Source: Rhodopseudomonas palustris JSC-3b (lineage in GTDB: Bacteria; Pseudomonadota; Alphaproteobacteria; Rhizobiales; Xanthobacteraceae). Taken from it: 64,000 nt of DNA. Positions within the stretch are counted from its first letter, which is position 1; each line of letters starts with the position of its first letter. The translations under genes and the position numbers were made by a program. Below the pieces are notes generated by a model. That model worked only from the letters and a program-made list of their open reading frames with translations, searched no databases and was not told the DNA's origin. Below, in pieces: positions 18,064 to 27,034 of this stretch. The stretch is taken from NCBI GenBank assembly GCA_000504425.1, contig KI632513.1, positions 351,629 through 415,628 on the forward strand. The letters run 5' to 3'.

Positions 18064-18536
18064 CGCGGCGCCTCCGGCAGCAGCGACAAGCCGCAGGCGA
18101 GCGCGAATTGATTGATCAGCGCACTGGCGGCAGAGCTCCGCTGATCGCCAAGCAGTTGCCGCAGCCGGCGCAGCGTCGAGGGTGGCAAATTGCAGAGGGT
18201 GCCGAGCGCGGGATCGGATTCGTCATCGTCGCAGAGCACCGCGAGCGCCACGTTGCGTTCAGCCAGCCGCGCGGCGAAGCTCAGCAACTGATCGCGATAA
18301 TCATGGCGGGCGGGCAGATGAATCAGCACGCCGCGCGCTGTTTTGATGGCGCTTAGCAGCGCATCAGGATCGTGCAGCTGTTGCAGGTCGCAAGGATAGA
18401 GCTGCGGCGAGCGGCGCAGCGCGGCGGCCGCAGCAAAGCGTGCGCGCGCTTCGTCATCAGCGCTGAGCAGGATCAGATCGGCGCTCGCCAGAGACGATTC
18501 GTCGACCGGGGGCAGTTGCCATGCCGTGGTTTGCAT
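18060..18536 (-). CDS. Stand-alone protein resembling the N-terminal part of CobN
   Basis: 158 aa. Not a methylase. The order of features recalls the first ~150 residues of the cobaltochelatase subunit CobN: ADLILLSADDEARARFAAAA at the start, an ARGVLIHLP strand where CobN has its ARxxxVRLLGG strand, then LAVLCDDDESDPALGTL where CobN has LAVLPGDDxPDPxL, and an ending helix. The catalytic bulk of CobN (about 1000 residues) is absent. It is first in the riboswitch-controlled operon and overlaps cobH by 4 bp, so it is probably translated and useful. Function unknown; it could bind a corrin ring or a chelatase partner. The match was judged by eye only. Confidence 0.65.
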   Translation of the reverse strand: MQTTAWQLPPVDESSLASADLILLSADDEARARFAAAAALRRSPQLYPCDLQQLHDPDALLSAIKTARGVLIHLPARHDYRDQLLSFAARLAERNVALAVLCDDDESDPALGTLCNLPPSTLRRLRQLLGDQRSSAASALINQFALACGLSLLPEAPR

Positions 18537-18663
18537 TGGCTACAGTCCGTCGCTGGGAACGGCGGCGTGCGTCGTTCCAAAACCAAGCGGCGACGGACCT
18601 GTACTCCGATCGGCCGACACATTCACTCCCGATCACCCCGCCGGGAATGGCGTCTAAGACAGG

Positions 18664-18840
18664 CGATGGCAGGTCTCCTGGCTCGCGGGTCGCCGCCGTC
18701 ACCGCCTTCCCGGACGCGAGGTCCAGTGGCTTGTTGGTGAAGGCTCGCCGCTCACAGTTGCGGGGGCAGCTCCGGCTTCGCGCCTTGCGGCAGCGTTCCG
18801 GATTCCCTTTTCATCCCTTTTGGGGAAACCATCGGCGGCG
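18664..18840 (-). promoter_or_regulatory. Cobalamin riboswitch (orf158-cobHIJ leader)
   Basis: Read on the minus strand, it holds GCCCCCGCAACTGTGAG, the CCACTGG element and the B12 box AGCCAGGAGACCTGCC (18668-18683). The leader ends ~130 bp before the first ORF. Adenosylcobalamin binding would shut down the operon. Confidence 0.93.
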
Positions 18841-18867
18841 GATGTGTGTGCCAGATCGATGATGCTG

Positions 18868-19974
18868 TCAATCCTGCCGATGGCGCGAGCCGCACTGATC
18901 GCGCTCCACGGCTGCGCGCCACAGCGCCGCGAATCGAAACGGCGCGTGCACCAGCTTTGAGACCGGCAGTAGCAGGAACAGCGCCAGCACCAGCCCGAGA
19001 TGCAACGTCAGCAACAGGCCCATCGCCGCGGTGCTGCGCCACGCCAGCAGCGCCAGCCCGCTCGCGGCATTGCCGATGATCAGCACCAGCAGCGCGTAGT
19101 CGCCCGGCAGCGTCTCTGTTGCGCTTGGCGTACAGTTGGCGCGGATTTTCTGCATGATAAGGCCGCTTGCGCCGAGCAACATCAGCACGCCGCCGACGGC
19201 GCCGAGCCCGACCGGCAGGCTAAGCAGCGGGTAGGGCGCCTCCCAGCCGAGCCAGCGGTGATAATAGGCCCCGACCGCGGTGGCCGCGAAGCTGAGCGCG
19301 AGGCCGCCGACCATCAGATGATGATAGAGCCGCCGCAGCCGCGACGGCGCTTCGATACGGTCGCCGCAGCCGCCATCGCCGCCGCCGAGATAGCGCAGCG
19401 TCACGGCGTCGGCGAGCGCGCGCGGCAAAGCGCGCAGCAGCGCGGCGCGGCTGCCATCCGGCGCAATGGCGCGCCAGAACGCGGCGACGCCGAGCGCGAG
19501 CGTGGTCAGTGACAGCGCCAGCGCCGCCAGCGCGCCGCCGACCATGATCTCGCGCGGCACCACGCGGTAGAACGCGCCTTCGCCGGAACTGGCGCTGAGC
19601 AGTGTTGCAGGATCGGCAACCAGCAACACCGCGAGCACGCACAGCGCCGACACCAGCGCCACGATGGTGGCGTTGTGCGCAAAGGCGCGGCCGAGCCAAC
19701 GTGGCCGCGCAAAGCCGGCATAGGAGCGGCTGCGCACCCGCGCCAAAGCTTGCGGCAGATTCACCGCAAAAGCGTGCGGCGGCGCGTATTGGCAGGCGTG
19801 ATAGCAGCCGCGGCAATTGTGGCAGAGATTGGCGAGATAGCTGACGTCAGCGAGCGAATAATCGTGCTTGCCGGCAATGGCCGGAAACACCGCGCAATAA
19901 TCGTCGCAAAACATGCAAGCCGAGCACAGCCGCAGCGCGCGTTCGGCTTCTTCGGTCGCATCATCGGCCTGCAT
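18868..19974 (-). CDS. CobZ C-terminal-type / TcuB-like membrane Fe-S protein
   Basis: 368 aa. Two CX2CX2CX3C clusters (CSACMFCDDYC and CHNCRGCYHAC, within about the first 65 residues) suggest two [4Fe-4S] centres. About six membrane helices with His residues follow. The protein matches TcuB (tricarballylate utilisation) and the second half of Rhodobacter CobZ, which carries haem. Start ATG at 19974 overlaps the end of the TcuA-like gene by 14 bp, so the two are made together. In this cobalamin setting it is most likely the electron-transfer partner for precorrin-3B synthesis. Confidence 0.85.
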   Translation of the reverse strand: MQADDATEEAERALRLCSACMFCDDYCAVFPAIAGKHDYSLADVSYLANLCHNCRGCYHACQYAPPHAFAVNLPQALARVRSRSYAGFARPRWLGRAFAHNATIVALVSALCVLAVLLVADPATLLSASSGEGAFYRVVPREIMVGGALAALALSLTTLALGVAAFWRAIAPDGSRAALLRALPRALADAVTLRYLGGGDGGCGDRIEAPSRLRRLYHHLMVGGLALSFAATAVGAYYHRWLGWEAPYPLLSLPVGLGAVGGVLMLLGASGLIMQKIRANCTPSATETLPGDYALLVLIIGNAASGLALLAWRSTAAMGLLLTLHLGLVLALFLLLPVSKLVHAPFRFAALWRAAVERDQCGSRHRQD

Positions 19975-21346
19975 GACGCGCGGCTTCCTCTCCGGCAAGG
20001 CGGCCAAACACCGCGCTGATGGTGACGCCGAGTCCGGCGAGATAGCCGCGCGGCAGCACATTGGCCGCCATGATCATGCCGGCGGCAAACAGATTGGCGA
20101 AGGGCGGGGCGTTGTCGCGCCGCACCCGCAGCGAGCCATCAACGGCAACGCCATAATGGGTGAAAGTGATGCCCGGCTGCAGCGGAAACGCGGCGAATGG
20201 TGGCGTGCTGATCGGCAGTGCTTGCGCCGATTTGGGAGGCAACAACGCCATCGCGCGCCAGGATTCCGGCGCGTTGGGATCAGCGGGCACGATCGCGGCG
20301 TTGTAACGATCCACGGTCTTGCGCAGCGCTGCGCCATCGAGATCGATCAGTTCGGCCAGCGCTTCGATGGTCGGCGCGCGCAGCGGCGCAAATGCGGTTG
20401 ATGCCGCGCGTGCCAGCGCGCTGCGATCAAGAATTAAGGTGGCGTGCTGCCCGGGCGCCGCCAGCAGCCGCTCGCCCCAGCGCGCGTAGTGAGTGCGCGC
20501 GGTGTCGCCGCCTTCGTCGGCGAAGCGCTGCGCGTCGCAGTCGACCACAATGCCATAGGGAATGCATTCCAGCCTTGTGACGATGCCGCCATCGACCGCG
20601 GGACCTCTGGCATCGACGGCGACGATATGGCCGCGGCCGGGATCGCCGACCGTAACCGCGCCGGCGTTGATCAGCGCGCGCAGCAGCCGGCCCTGCGCAT
20701 AGCCCATGCCGCGTACCGCGATCGCGTCAGCGGCCGCGCCAAAGCCTTCGCGCAGCCAGTCGCGATTGGCTTGATGGCCGCCGCAGCAGGCGATCACCGA
20801 CGCGGCGCGCAGCTTCACCATTGCTCCTTGATGGGCGACCTCGACCGCAGTGACGCGATCGCCGGCACATTCGATGCCGCAGGCTTCGGTGTCGTGCAGG
20901 ATCGGGATGCCGAGCCGGCGCGCGGTGGCATAAAGCGTATCCATTGCCGCCTTGCCGCCGCCCGCGAAAAACGCGGTGCGCTGCGACCATGGCATCACGC
21001 CGCGGCCGCGGCGTTGCAGCCGCACGCTCTGCGCCCTCAGCCAGTTCGTCAGCGTCAGCGAGTGCTGCGCGAGTAGCGCTGCCAGCGCAGCGTCGCCGTC
21101 CGGGGCCACGCGGGCGAGATCGGCGGCAAAGGCGGCCGCCGGATAGCGGCCGGGCACGTAATCATCCGCTTCATCATGCGCGATCCGGAAATTGCGCGCA
21201 TGGCGTGTATTGCCGCCGCGCCACGTGAATGGGGCGTGATCGATCATCAGCACGTCGGCGCCACGCTGGCGCGCGGCAATGGCGGCGCACAGCGCCGCGC
21301 AGCCGCCGCCGATCACCAGCACGTCGCAATCCTGGCGCGCGATCAT
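19961..21346 (-). CDS. cobZ: CobZ N-terminal-type / TcuA-like flavoprotein (probable precorrin-3B synthase)
   Basis: 461 aa. The FAD motif is DVLVIGGGCAALCAAIAARQ and the C-terminal flavin region is NLFAAGMIMAANVLPRG. Homologous to TcuA and to the flavin half of CobZ, the oxygen-dependent precorrin-3B synthase that replaces CobG. No cobG is visible in the cluster although every neighbouring step is present, so this pair is the natural candidate for C20 hydroxylation and gamma-lactone formation. A tricarballylate dehydrogenase role is the alternative but does not fit the context. Confidence 0.82.
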   Translation of the reverse strand: MIARQDCDVLVIGGGCAALCAAIAARQRGADVLMIDHAPFTWRGGNTRHARNFRIAHDEADDYVPGRYPAAAFAADLARVAPDGDAALAALLAQHSLTLTNWLRAQSVRLQRRGRGVMPWSQRTAFFAGGGKAAMDTLYATARRLGIPILHDTEACGIECAGDRVTAVEVAHQGAMVKLRAASVIACCGGHQANRDWLREGFGAAADAIAVRGMGYAQGRLLRALINAGAVTVGDPGRGHIVAVDARGPAVDGGIVTRLECIPYGIVVDCDAQRFADEGGDTARTHYARWGERLLAAPGQHATLILDRSALARAASTAFAPLRAPTIEALAELIDLDGAALRKTVDRYNAAIVPADPNAPESWRAMALLPPKSAQALPISTPPFAAFPLQPGITFTHYGVAVDGSLRVRRDNAPPFANLFAAGMIMAANVLPRGYLAGLGVTISAVFGRLAGEEAARHAGR

Positions 21347-21429
21347 GCTGCCGTTCCCGCCACCGGCCTTTGGCCGGGCCTTGGCGGCAATGCGCTTGCG
21401 TGCTGCCGGTCATTGTGGTTTGCGTGCCC

Positions 21430-21610
21430 CGGTCTGCGGTGCCTCCGCTCGGAGGTGAAACGGGAATGCGGGACGGCGAGCGATCGCCTAGCCGCGGCTG
21501 ACCCCCCAACTGTAGGCGGATCGTCCGCAATCAACGGGCCACTGGGCGCCGCTGTCGCGCCTGGGAAGGCGATTGTTGACCTCGTCCGCGAGCCAGGAGA
21601 CCGGCCACAG
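21430..21610 (+). promoter_or_regulatory. Cobalamin riboswitch (cobT-cobF leader)
   Basis: CCCCCCAACTGTAGG receptor element, GGGCCACTGGG, GGGAAGG and the B12 box CGAGCCAGGAGACCGGCCA (21589-21607). It ends 45 bp before the cobT ATG, so it could hide the ribosome site. It has one change from the usual CCCGCAACTGT core. Confidence 0.93.
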
Positions 21611-21654
21611 ACGCTGCCAATGCGTTCGACGGTGGATCGAACGGAGGAGATGTC

Positions 21655-22725
21655 ATGACAGGTTCCAACTATCCGGAGCTCAGCTCCGGCGTTTTTGCCG
21701 ATCTCCCGATCGCGCCGCTCGATCGCTCGCACGAGCCGGAGCTGCGCGCCCGAATCGACGGCAAGTGCAAGCCGCTCGGCTCGCTCGGCCGGCTTGAGGA
21801 TCTGGCGGTGCAGCTCGGCCTGATCTGGCATCCCGAGCCGCCGCGCACCGACAACGCCACGCTGTTCGTGTTCGCCGCCGATCACGGCCTCGCCGCCGAG
21901 GGCGTGTCGCGCTATCCGGCCCATGTCACCCGCGCCATGGTCGGCGCCTATCTCGACGGCCATGCCGGCGCCAATGTGCTGGCGCGCGCGGCCGGCGTCG
22001 CGATGCGGGTGATCGATGGCGGCGTCGATGCCGACATGCCGCCGCATCCGGATCTGCTCGACGCCAAGATTAGGCGCGGCACCCGCAATTCCGCGCAGGA
22101 AGCGGCGATGACGCAGCACGAGGCGCTGACTGCGCTGCGCCGCGGCGCCGAGATCGTCCGCGAAGCAATCGAGCAGGGCGTTGATGTGATCGCGATCGGC
22201 GAAATGGGCATTGGCAACACCGCGTCCGCCGCGCTGTTGATGCACCGGCTGGTGCCGGCGCCGCTTTCTGATTGCGTCGGCCCCGGCAGCGGGCTCGATG
22301 CCGAGGGCGTGGCGCGCAAATTGTCCGCCACCGAGCGCGCCTCGCGGCGCAGCAATGCCACGCGGCCGCTCGATGTGCTGGCCGAATTCGGCGGCATCGA
22401 AATTGCGATGATGGCCGGCGCGGTGCTCGGCGCGGCCGCCTGCCGCCGCCCGGTGGTGATCGATGGCTTCATCGCCAGTGCCGCAGCGTTGCTCGCGGTG
22501 CGGCTCGCCCCGGCGGCGCGCGATTACTGCGTGTTCTCGCATCGCTCGGCGGAGCGTGGCCACACCTTGATGCTGCAGGCGATGCATGCCGAACCCTATC
22601 TGGAACTGAAGCTGCGGCTCGGCGAGGGCACCGGCGCGGTGCTCGCGGTGCCGCTGGTGCGCGCGGCTTGCGGCATCCTCACCGAGATCGCCGATCTCGA
22701 TGACGTGCTGGCGGCGGTGTCATGA
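21655..22725 (+). CDS. cobT: Nicotinate-nucleotide--dimethylbenzimidazole phosphoribosyltransferase
   Basis: 356 aa (cobU in Paracoccus/Pseudomonas naming). Makes alpha-ribazole-phosphate from DMB. KPLGSLGRLEDLAVQLG, FVFAADHGLAAEGVS, EMGIGNTASAALL and GPGSGLDAEGVARK are signature stretches; the catalytic Glu is in the C-terminal part (ELKLRLGEGTGA). ATG at 21655 has GGAGGAGAT upstream. Overlaps cobF by 4 bp. Confidence 0.95.
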   Translation: MTGSNYPELSSGVFADLPIAPLDRSHEPELRARIDGKCKPLGSLGRLEDLAVQLGLIWHPEPPRTDNATLFVFAADHGLAAEGVSRYPAHVTRAMVGAYLDGHAGANVLARAAGVAMRVIDGGVDADMPPHPDLLDAKIRRGTRNSAQEAAMTQHEALTALRRGAEIVREAIEQGVDVIAIGEMGIGNTASAALLMHRLVPAPLSDCVGPGSGLDAEGVARKLSATERASRRSNATRPLDVLAEFGGIEIAMMAGAVLGAAACRRPVVIDGFIASAAALLAVRLAPAARDYCVFSHRSAERGHTLMLQAMHAEPYLELKLRLGEGTGAVLAVPLVRAACGILTEIADLDDVLAAVS

Positions 22726-23489
22726 GCGGCGCGCGACGCACGCTGTTGCTGATCGGCATCGGCGCCGGTGATCCGGACTTTCTGACGCTGCAGGCGATCA
22801 AGGCGCTGAACCGGGCCGATGTGTTCTTCATCCAGGACAAGGGGCAGGACAAGCAGGCGCTGCGCCATTTGCGCACCGAGATCTGCGAGCGCTTCATCGA
22901 ACGCGACGACTATCGGCTGTTGCCGTTCGACTACCCGACCCGCGCCAAGGAGTTTTCCGACTACAAGGCCAATGTCGCCAGTTGGCATGGCGAGATCGAA
23001 GCGATCTACGCCCGGCTGCTGCGCGACGAATTGCAGGACGGGCAGTGCGGCGCATTCCTGATCTGGGGCGATCCCTCGCTCTATGATTCCACCTTGCGCA
23101 TCATCGAAGCGCTGCATCGCAAGGGCGAGATCGCGTTCGACTACGAGATCATCCCCGGCATCACCGCGGTGCAGGCGCTGGCTGCGCAGCACCGCATCGC
23201 GCTCAACGCGATCGGCGAGCCGGTTCATATCACCACCGGCCGCAAACTCAGCGCGCAGCAGCCGCTGGGCGGCGAGAGCGTGGTGGTGATGCTGGATGGC
23301 GAGCAGGCGTTCACGCGGATCGATCCCGAGGTGGAGATTTTCTGGGGCGCTTATCTTGGCACCAAGGAGCAGCTATTGATCGCCGGCAAGCTCGGCGAGG
23401 TGGCCGATAAGATCGTCACCACGCGCGAAGCCGCGCGGCATAGCAATGGCTGGATCATGGATAGCTACTTGCTGCGCCGGCCGCGCTGA
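22722..23489 (+). CDS. cobF: Precorrin-6A synthase (deacetylating)
   Basis: 255 aa. Methylates C1 of precorrin-5 and expels acetate, giving precorrin-6A. LLLIGIGAGDPDFLTLQAIK, the unusual FIQDKGQDKQALRHLR insert, IWGDPSLYDSTLRI and PGITAVQALAAQHRI distinguish CobF from other corrin methylases. CobF marks the aerobic route. Second gene of the cobT riboswitch operon; ends 18 bp from the convergent bluB. Confidence 0.95.
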   Translation: MSGARRTLLLIGIGAGDPDFLTLQAIKALNRADVFFIQDKGQDKQALRHLRTEICERFIERDDYRLLPFDYPTRAKEFSDYKANVASWHGEIEAIYARLLRDELQDGQCGAFLIWGDPSLYDSTLRIIEALHRKGEIAFDYEIIPGITAVQALAAQHRIALNAIGEPVHITTGRKLSAQQPLGGESVVVMLDGEQAFTRIDPEVEIFWGAYLGTKEQLLIAGKLGEVADKIVTTREAARHSNGWIMDSYLLRRPR

Positions 23490-23507
23490 GCGCGTGGTGC
23501 CACACGC

Positions 23508-24185
23508 CTAGCGCTGGATCACCACGCGGCCCGCGAGCGTGCGCGGCTGCCAGCCGCAGCGCTCCAGTTCCGGATCGACGTGTTCTTCCTCCGGCCAGCC
23601 GACGCACAGATAGGCGATGAACTTCCAGGGCTCGGGCACGTCGAGATCATTCTTGGCCTCGACCGGATCAAGGATCGACACCCAGCCGACCCCGAGCCCG
23701 TGGGCGCGCGCCGCCAGCCAAAACGTCTCGATCATCACCACCACGGAATAATCGAGCGTTTCGGGCATGGTCTGGCAGCCGACGCCAGCACCCTGGCGGG
23801 TACTGCGATCGCAGAACACTGCAAATTGCCGCGGCGCGATCGCGATGCCTTCCAGCTTGAGTTGCGCATAGAGCTTGGCGCGGTCGCCGTCATACAAGCC
23901 TTCGGCCTTTTGATTGCAGCGCGCGAAATTGTCATGGATGCTGCCGCGCAGCGCCGGGCTGTCAACGCTGACAAAGCGCCAGGGCTGGCTGTTGCCGACC
24001 GAGGGCGATAATTGCGCAAGATCGAGCAAATGATCGATCAGCTCATCGGGCACCGGATCGGGACGGAACCGGCGCACGTCGCGGCGCCAGGCAATCAGTT
24101 CCGCTAATTGGGCGTGAAAGCGATGATCAAAGATCGGCGGCGTCGCGTTCTGTGTCGTGACGTTGTCTGTCGTGAGACTGGTCAT
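23508..24185 (-). CDS. bluB: 5,6-dimethylbenzimidazole synthase
   Basis: 225 aa nitroreductase-fold flavoenzyme that uses O2 to break FMNH2 into DMB, the lower ligand. RRDVRRFRPDPVPDELIDHL, SPSVGNSQPWRF, GVGCQTMPETLDYSVV and HGLGVGWVSILDP match BluB. Start at 24185 (MTSLTTDN) chosen; 26 upstream in-frame residues look non-coding and run toward the riboswitch. Confidence 0.93.
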   Translation of the reverse strand: MTSLTTDNVTTQNATPPIFDHRFHAQLAELIAWRRDVRRFRPDPVPDELIDHLLDLAQLSPSVGNSQPWRFVSVDSPALRGSIHDNFARCNQKAEGLYDGDRAKLYAQLKLEGIAIAPRQFAVFCDRSTRQGAGVGCQTMPETLDYSVVVMIETFWLAARAHGLGVGWVSILDPVEAKNDLDVPEPWKFIAYLCVGWPEEEHVDPELERCGWQPRTLAGRVVIQR

Positions 24186-24333
24186 CTGCAGCCGTGCTCC
24201 ATCGGCGCTTGCGCGCACACGGGTGCTGTGATCCGACGATCCGATCGAAGATCGCCTCGGCATTGGCTGACCTCACGTCAGCTTGGCCGACATCGCTTCA
24301 GGGCACCCCGCCCGAAGCATGGATGATGCGTTG

Positions 24334-24532
24334 ATGGCAGGTCTCCTGGCTTATGGGTCGTTGCCTTGCGCCACCTTCCCGGACCGGCAATTGCCGAATC
24401 CAGTGGTCTATTGGCGGTCGGCTACCCACTTACAGTTGCGGGGGCAGCTGTGGCTTGATCAGCGCGGCGCGTCAGCGCTTGGCCGTCCACATTCCCTTTT
24501 CACCTTCCAAGAAGGAAGGACCATCGAATGGC
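24334..24532 (-). promoter_or_regulatory. Cobalamin riboswitch (bluB leader)
   Basis: Minus-strand GCCCCCGCAACTGTAAG, ACCACTGGA and the B12 box AAGCCAGGAGACCTGCC (24336-24352). It is about 150 bp upstream of bluB. Head-to-head with the next riboswitch; their 5' ends share GATGGTCCTTCC and GGTGAAAAGGGAA. Confidence 0.93.
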
Positions 24533-24611
24533 TTTGTTAGGCGCGATGCGCCGACGCTGTCAACGGCCGGGCGCGGTTGACCGGGCGCGCCGGCGCGGCT
24601 AGCGTCCGCCG

Positions 24612-24790
24612 CGATGGTCCTTCCCTCGGGAAGGTGAAAAGGGAAGCCGGTGCGACATCGTTTAGGCCGGCGCTGCCCCCGCAACTGTAAGCGACGAGCC
24701 ATCGCCGAAGCCACTGGGGCCGAAACCACGAAAATGGTCCTGGGAAGGCGGCGAAACGGCGGCGACCCGCGAGCCAGGAGACCTGCCATC
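24612..24790 (+). promoter_or_regulatory. Cobalamin riboswitch (cobU-cobQ leader)
   Basis: GCCCCCGCAACTGTAAG receptor, AGCCACTGGG, GGGAAGG and the B12 box GCGAGCCAGGAGACCTGCCA (24769-24788), 130 bp before the chosen cobU start. Strong family match. Confidence 0.94.
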
Positions 24791-24918
24791 GCAGCAGTGC
24801 TTTGAAGGCGTCGGGGCGGGGTGCACCGGGCGGAAGCGAAGCTGATGGTACACACCATCGCACGCGATCCAACAAAGCTCGCAAGCTGTTTCGGCCCGTT
24901 GCGGCCGGTGTTGAGCCG

Positions 24919-25500
24919 ATGATGGACCGCGAACATTCGACCACGATGCCGCAATCAAGCAGCTGCAATCTGAGCGCGCCGGTGCTGGTGCTGGGCGGCG
25001 CGCGCTCTGGCAAATCGAGCTTTGCCGAACGACTGATCGTGGATAGCGCGCTGCGCCGCGTCTATGTCGCGACCGCCACCATCAGCGATGATGAGATGGC
25101 CGAGCGCATCGCGCATCACCGCCACAGCCGCGGTCCTAACTGGCATACGGTCGAGGAGCCGCTGGCGCTGGTCGAGGCGCTTAAGCGCGAGGCGCAGCCC
25201 GGCAGCGCCATTCTCGTCGATTGCCTGACGCTGTGGCTGACCAATGTCATGCTGAGCGGCGGCGATGTCGATGCGCAGTCCGCAGCGCTGGCTGATCATT
25301 TGCGCACCGCGCGTCATCCGATCGTGCTGGTATCCAACGAGGTCGGCATGGGCCTCGTGCCGGAGACGCCGCTCGGCCGCGCGTTTCGCGATGCGCAGGG
25401 CCGGCTCAATCAGATGGTCGCCGCTGCGGTGCCGCATGTCGCGTTCGTCGCCGCCGGGCTGCCGCTGTGGCTGAAGGGACGGACCGGAGCGGGCGCGTGA
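24919..25500 (+). CDS. cobU: Adenosylcobinamide kinase / cobinamide-phosphate guanylyltransferase
   Basis: 193 aa (cobP in Paracoccus naming). P-loop [16 protein letters not shown], the guanylylated-His region IAHHRHSRG, and [20 protein letters not shown]. Phosphorylates and then GMP-activates adenosylcobinamide. Start uncertain: ATGs at 24919, 24922 and 24946 are all possible and none has a strong ribosome site. Confidence 0.93.
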   Translation: MMDREHSTTMPQSSSCNLSAPVLVLGGARSGKSSFAERLIVDSALRRVYVATATISDDEMAERIAHHRHSRGPNWHTVEEPLALVEALKREAQPGSAILVDCLTLWLTNVMLSGGDVDAQSAALADHLRTARHPIVLVSNEVGMGLVPETPLGRAFRDAQGRLNQMVAAAVPHVAFVAAGLPLWLKGRTGAGA

Positions 25501-25546
25501 TCAGCGCTGTCTCCGCCGCCGCGATGGCACGCCGCGAGGATTGTCG

Positions 25547-27034
25547 ATGACGCGCATCACGCCGGCCTTGATGATCCAGGGCACTTGTTCCAACGCCGGC
25601 AAATCGACATTGGTGGCGGGGCTGGCGCGCGCCTTGGTGCGGCGCGGCTTGAAAGTCGCGCCGTTCAAGCCGCAAAACATGTCCAACAATGCCGCGGTCG
25701 CGGTCGATGGCGGCGAGATCGGCCGCGCCCAGGCCACTCAGGCGCGCGCGGCGCGGCTGCCGCCCAGCGTGCATATGAACCCGGTGCTGCTGAAACCGCA
25801 GAGTGATGTCGGCGCGCAACTGATCGTGCAGGGGCAGCGCCATGGCATGCTCGGCGCGGACAATTTCCTCGGCAAGAAGCCGGCGCTGCTGCCGTTCGTA
25901 CTCGATAGTTTTGCGCGGCTGGCGGCTGATGCCGATGTCGTGCTGGTCGAAGGCGCCGGCAGCCCGGCCGAGATCAATCTGCGTCCGGGCGACATCGCCA
26001 ATATGGGCTTTGCCGAAGCCGCCGATGTGCCGGTGGTGATCGCCGGTGATATCGATCGCGGCGGCGTGATCGCTAGCCTTGCCGGCACCCATTTGGTGCT
26101 ATCCGAGCAGGAGCGCGCCCGGGTGCACGGTTTTCTGATCAACAAATTCCGCGGCGATGCCGCGCTGTTCAAAGACGGGCTGAACGCGATCACCGAACTG
26201 ACCGGCTGGCCGTCGCTTGGCGTGGTGCCGTGGCTGCCGGATGTGGCGGCGCTGCCGGCCGAAGACGCGGTTGATCTCGAATGCGCCGCGCCGTCGGCGG
26301 CCACCAAACCGATCGCGGTGCCGCTGTTGTCACGCATCGCCAATTTCGATGATCTCGATCCGCTGGCGCAGGAGCCCGGCGTGCGGCTGTTGTTCGTGCG
26401 GCCCGGGGAGGTGATCCCGGCAGAGGCTGATCTGGTGATTTTGCCGGGTAGCAAATCGACCATCGCCGATCTCGCCTTTCTGCGTGCGCAAGGCTGGGAC
26501 GTTGATATCCGCGCCCATCATCGCCGCGGCGGTCATTTGCTCGGCATCTGCGGCGGTTATCAGCTGCTCGGCCGCACCATCGCCGATCCCGATGGCATCG
26601 ACGGGCCGGCCGGCACCGCCCCGGGCTTGGGTCTGCTTGCGATCGACACCGTGATGACCGGCGACAAATCGACCGTGCAGGTGCGCGGCAGCCATGTCGG
26701 CAGCGGCTTGCCGATAGAAGGTTATGAGATTCACATCGGCCGCAGCGATGGGCCGGATTGCGCGCGACCGCTGCTCGATCTGCACGGCCGGTTCGACGGT
26801 GCGATCTCGGCCGATGGCCGGGTGCAGGGCTGCTACGTGCACGGCCTGTTCAGCAGCGATGCGTTCCGCCGCGCGTTCCTGGCGTCATTCGGCATCGCCT
26901 CGTCACTGGCCTATGAAGCGCGGGTTGATGCCGCGCTCGATGCGCTCGCCGATCATCTCGAACAGCATGTCGATATCGCCCGGCTCTTGCAGATCGCGCG
27001 CAGCCGTCACAGCAGCGGCCAGGCCGCGGCATAG
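25547..27034 (+). CDS. cobQ: Cobyric acid synthase (glutamine-hydrolysing)
   Basis: 495 aa. Amidates b, d, e and g side chains of adenosylcobyrinate diamide. [20 protein letters not shown] is the ATPase motif; [20 protein letters not shown] is the CobQ signature. The C-terminal amidotransferase holds [15 protein letters not shown] (nucleophile Cys) and a late His in YEIHIG. ATG at 25547 has GAGGA 6 bp upstream; a TTG two codons earlier overlaps that site. 46 bp after cobU. Confidence 0.95.
   Translation: MTRITPALMIQGTCSNAGKSTLVAGLARALVRRGLKVAPFKPQNMSNNAAVAVDGGEIGRAQATQARAARLPPSVHMNPVLLKPQSDVGAQLIVQGQRHGMLGADNFLGKKPALLPFVLDSFARLAADADVVLVEGAGSPAEINLRPGDIANMGFAEAADVPVVIAGDIDRGGVIASLAGTHLVLSEQERARVHGFLINKFRGDAALFKDGLNAITELTGWPSLGVVPWLPDVAALPAEDAVDLECAAPSAATKPIAVPLLSRIANFDDLDPLAQEPGVRLLFVRPGEVIPAEADLVILPGSKSTIADLAFLRAQGWDVDIRAHHRRGGHLLGICGGYQLLGRTIADPDGIDGPAGTAPGLGLLAIDTVMTGDKSTVQVRGSHVGSGLPIEGYEIHIGRSDGPDCARPLLDLHGRFDGAISADGRVQGCYVHGLFSSDAFRRAFLASFGIASSLAYEARVDAALDALADHLEQHVDIARLLQIARSRHSSGQAAA

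Noticed and set aside
18868-21346. Tricarballylate utilisation operon
   Set aside because: Location inside the corrin cluster and the missing cobG make the CobZ role more likely; no tcuC or tcuR nearby.
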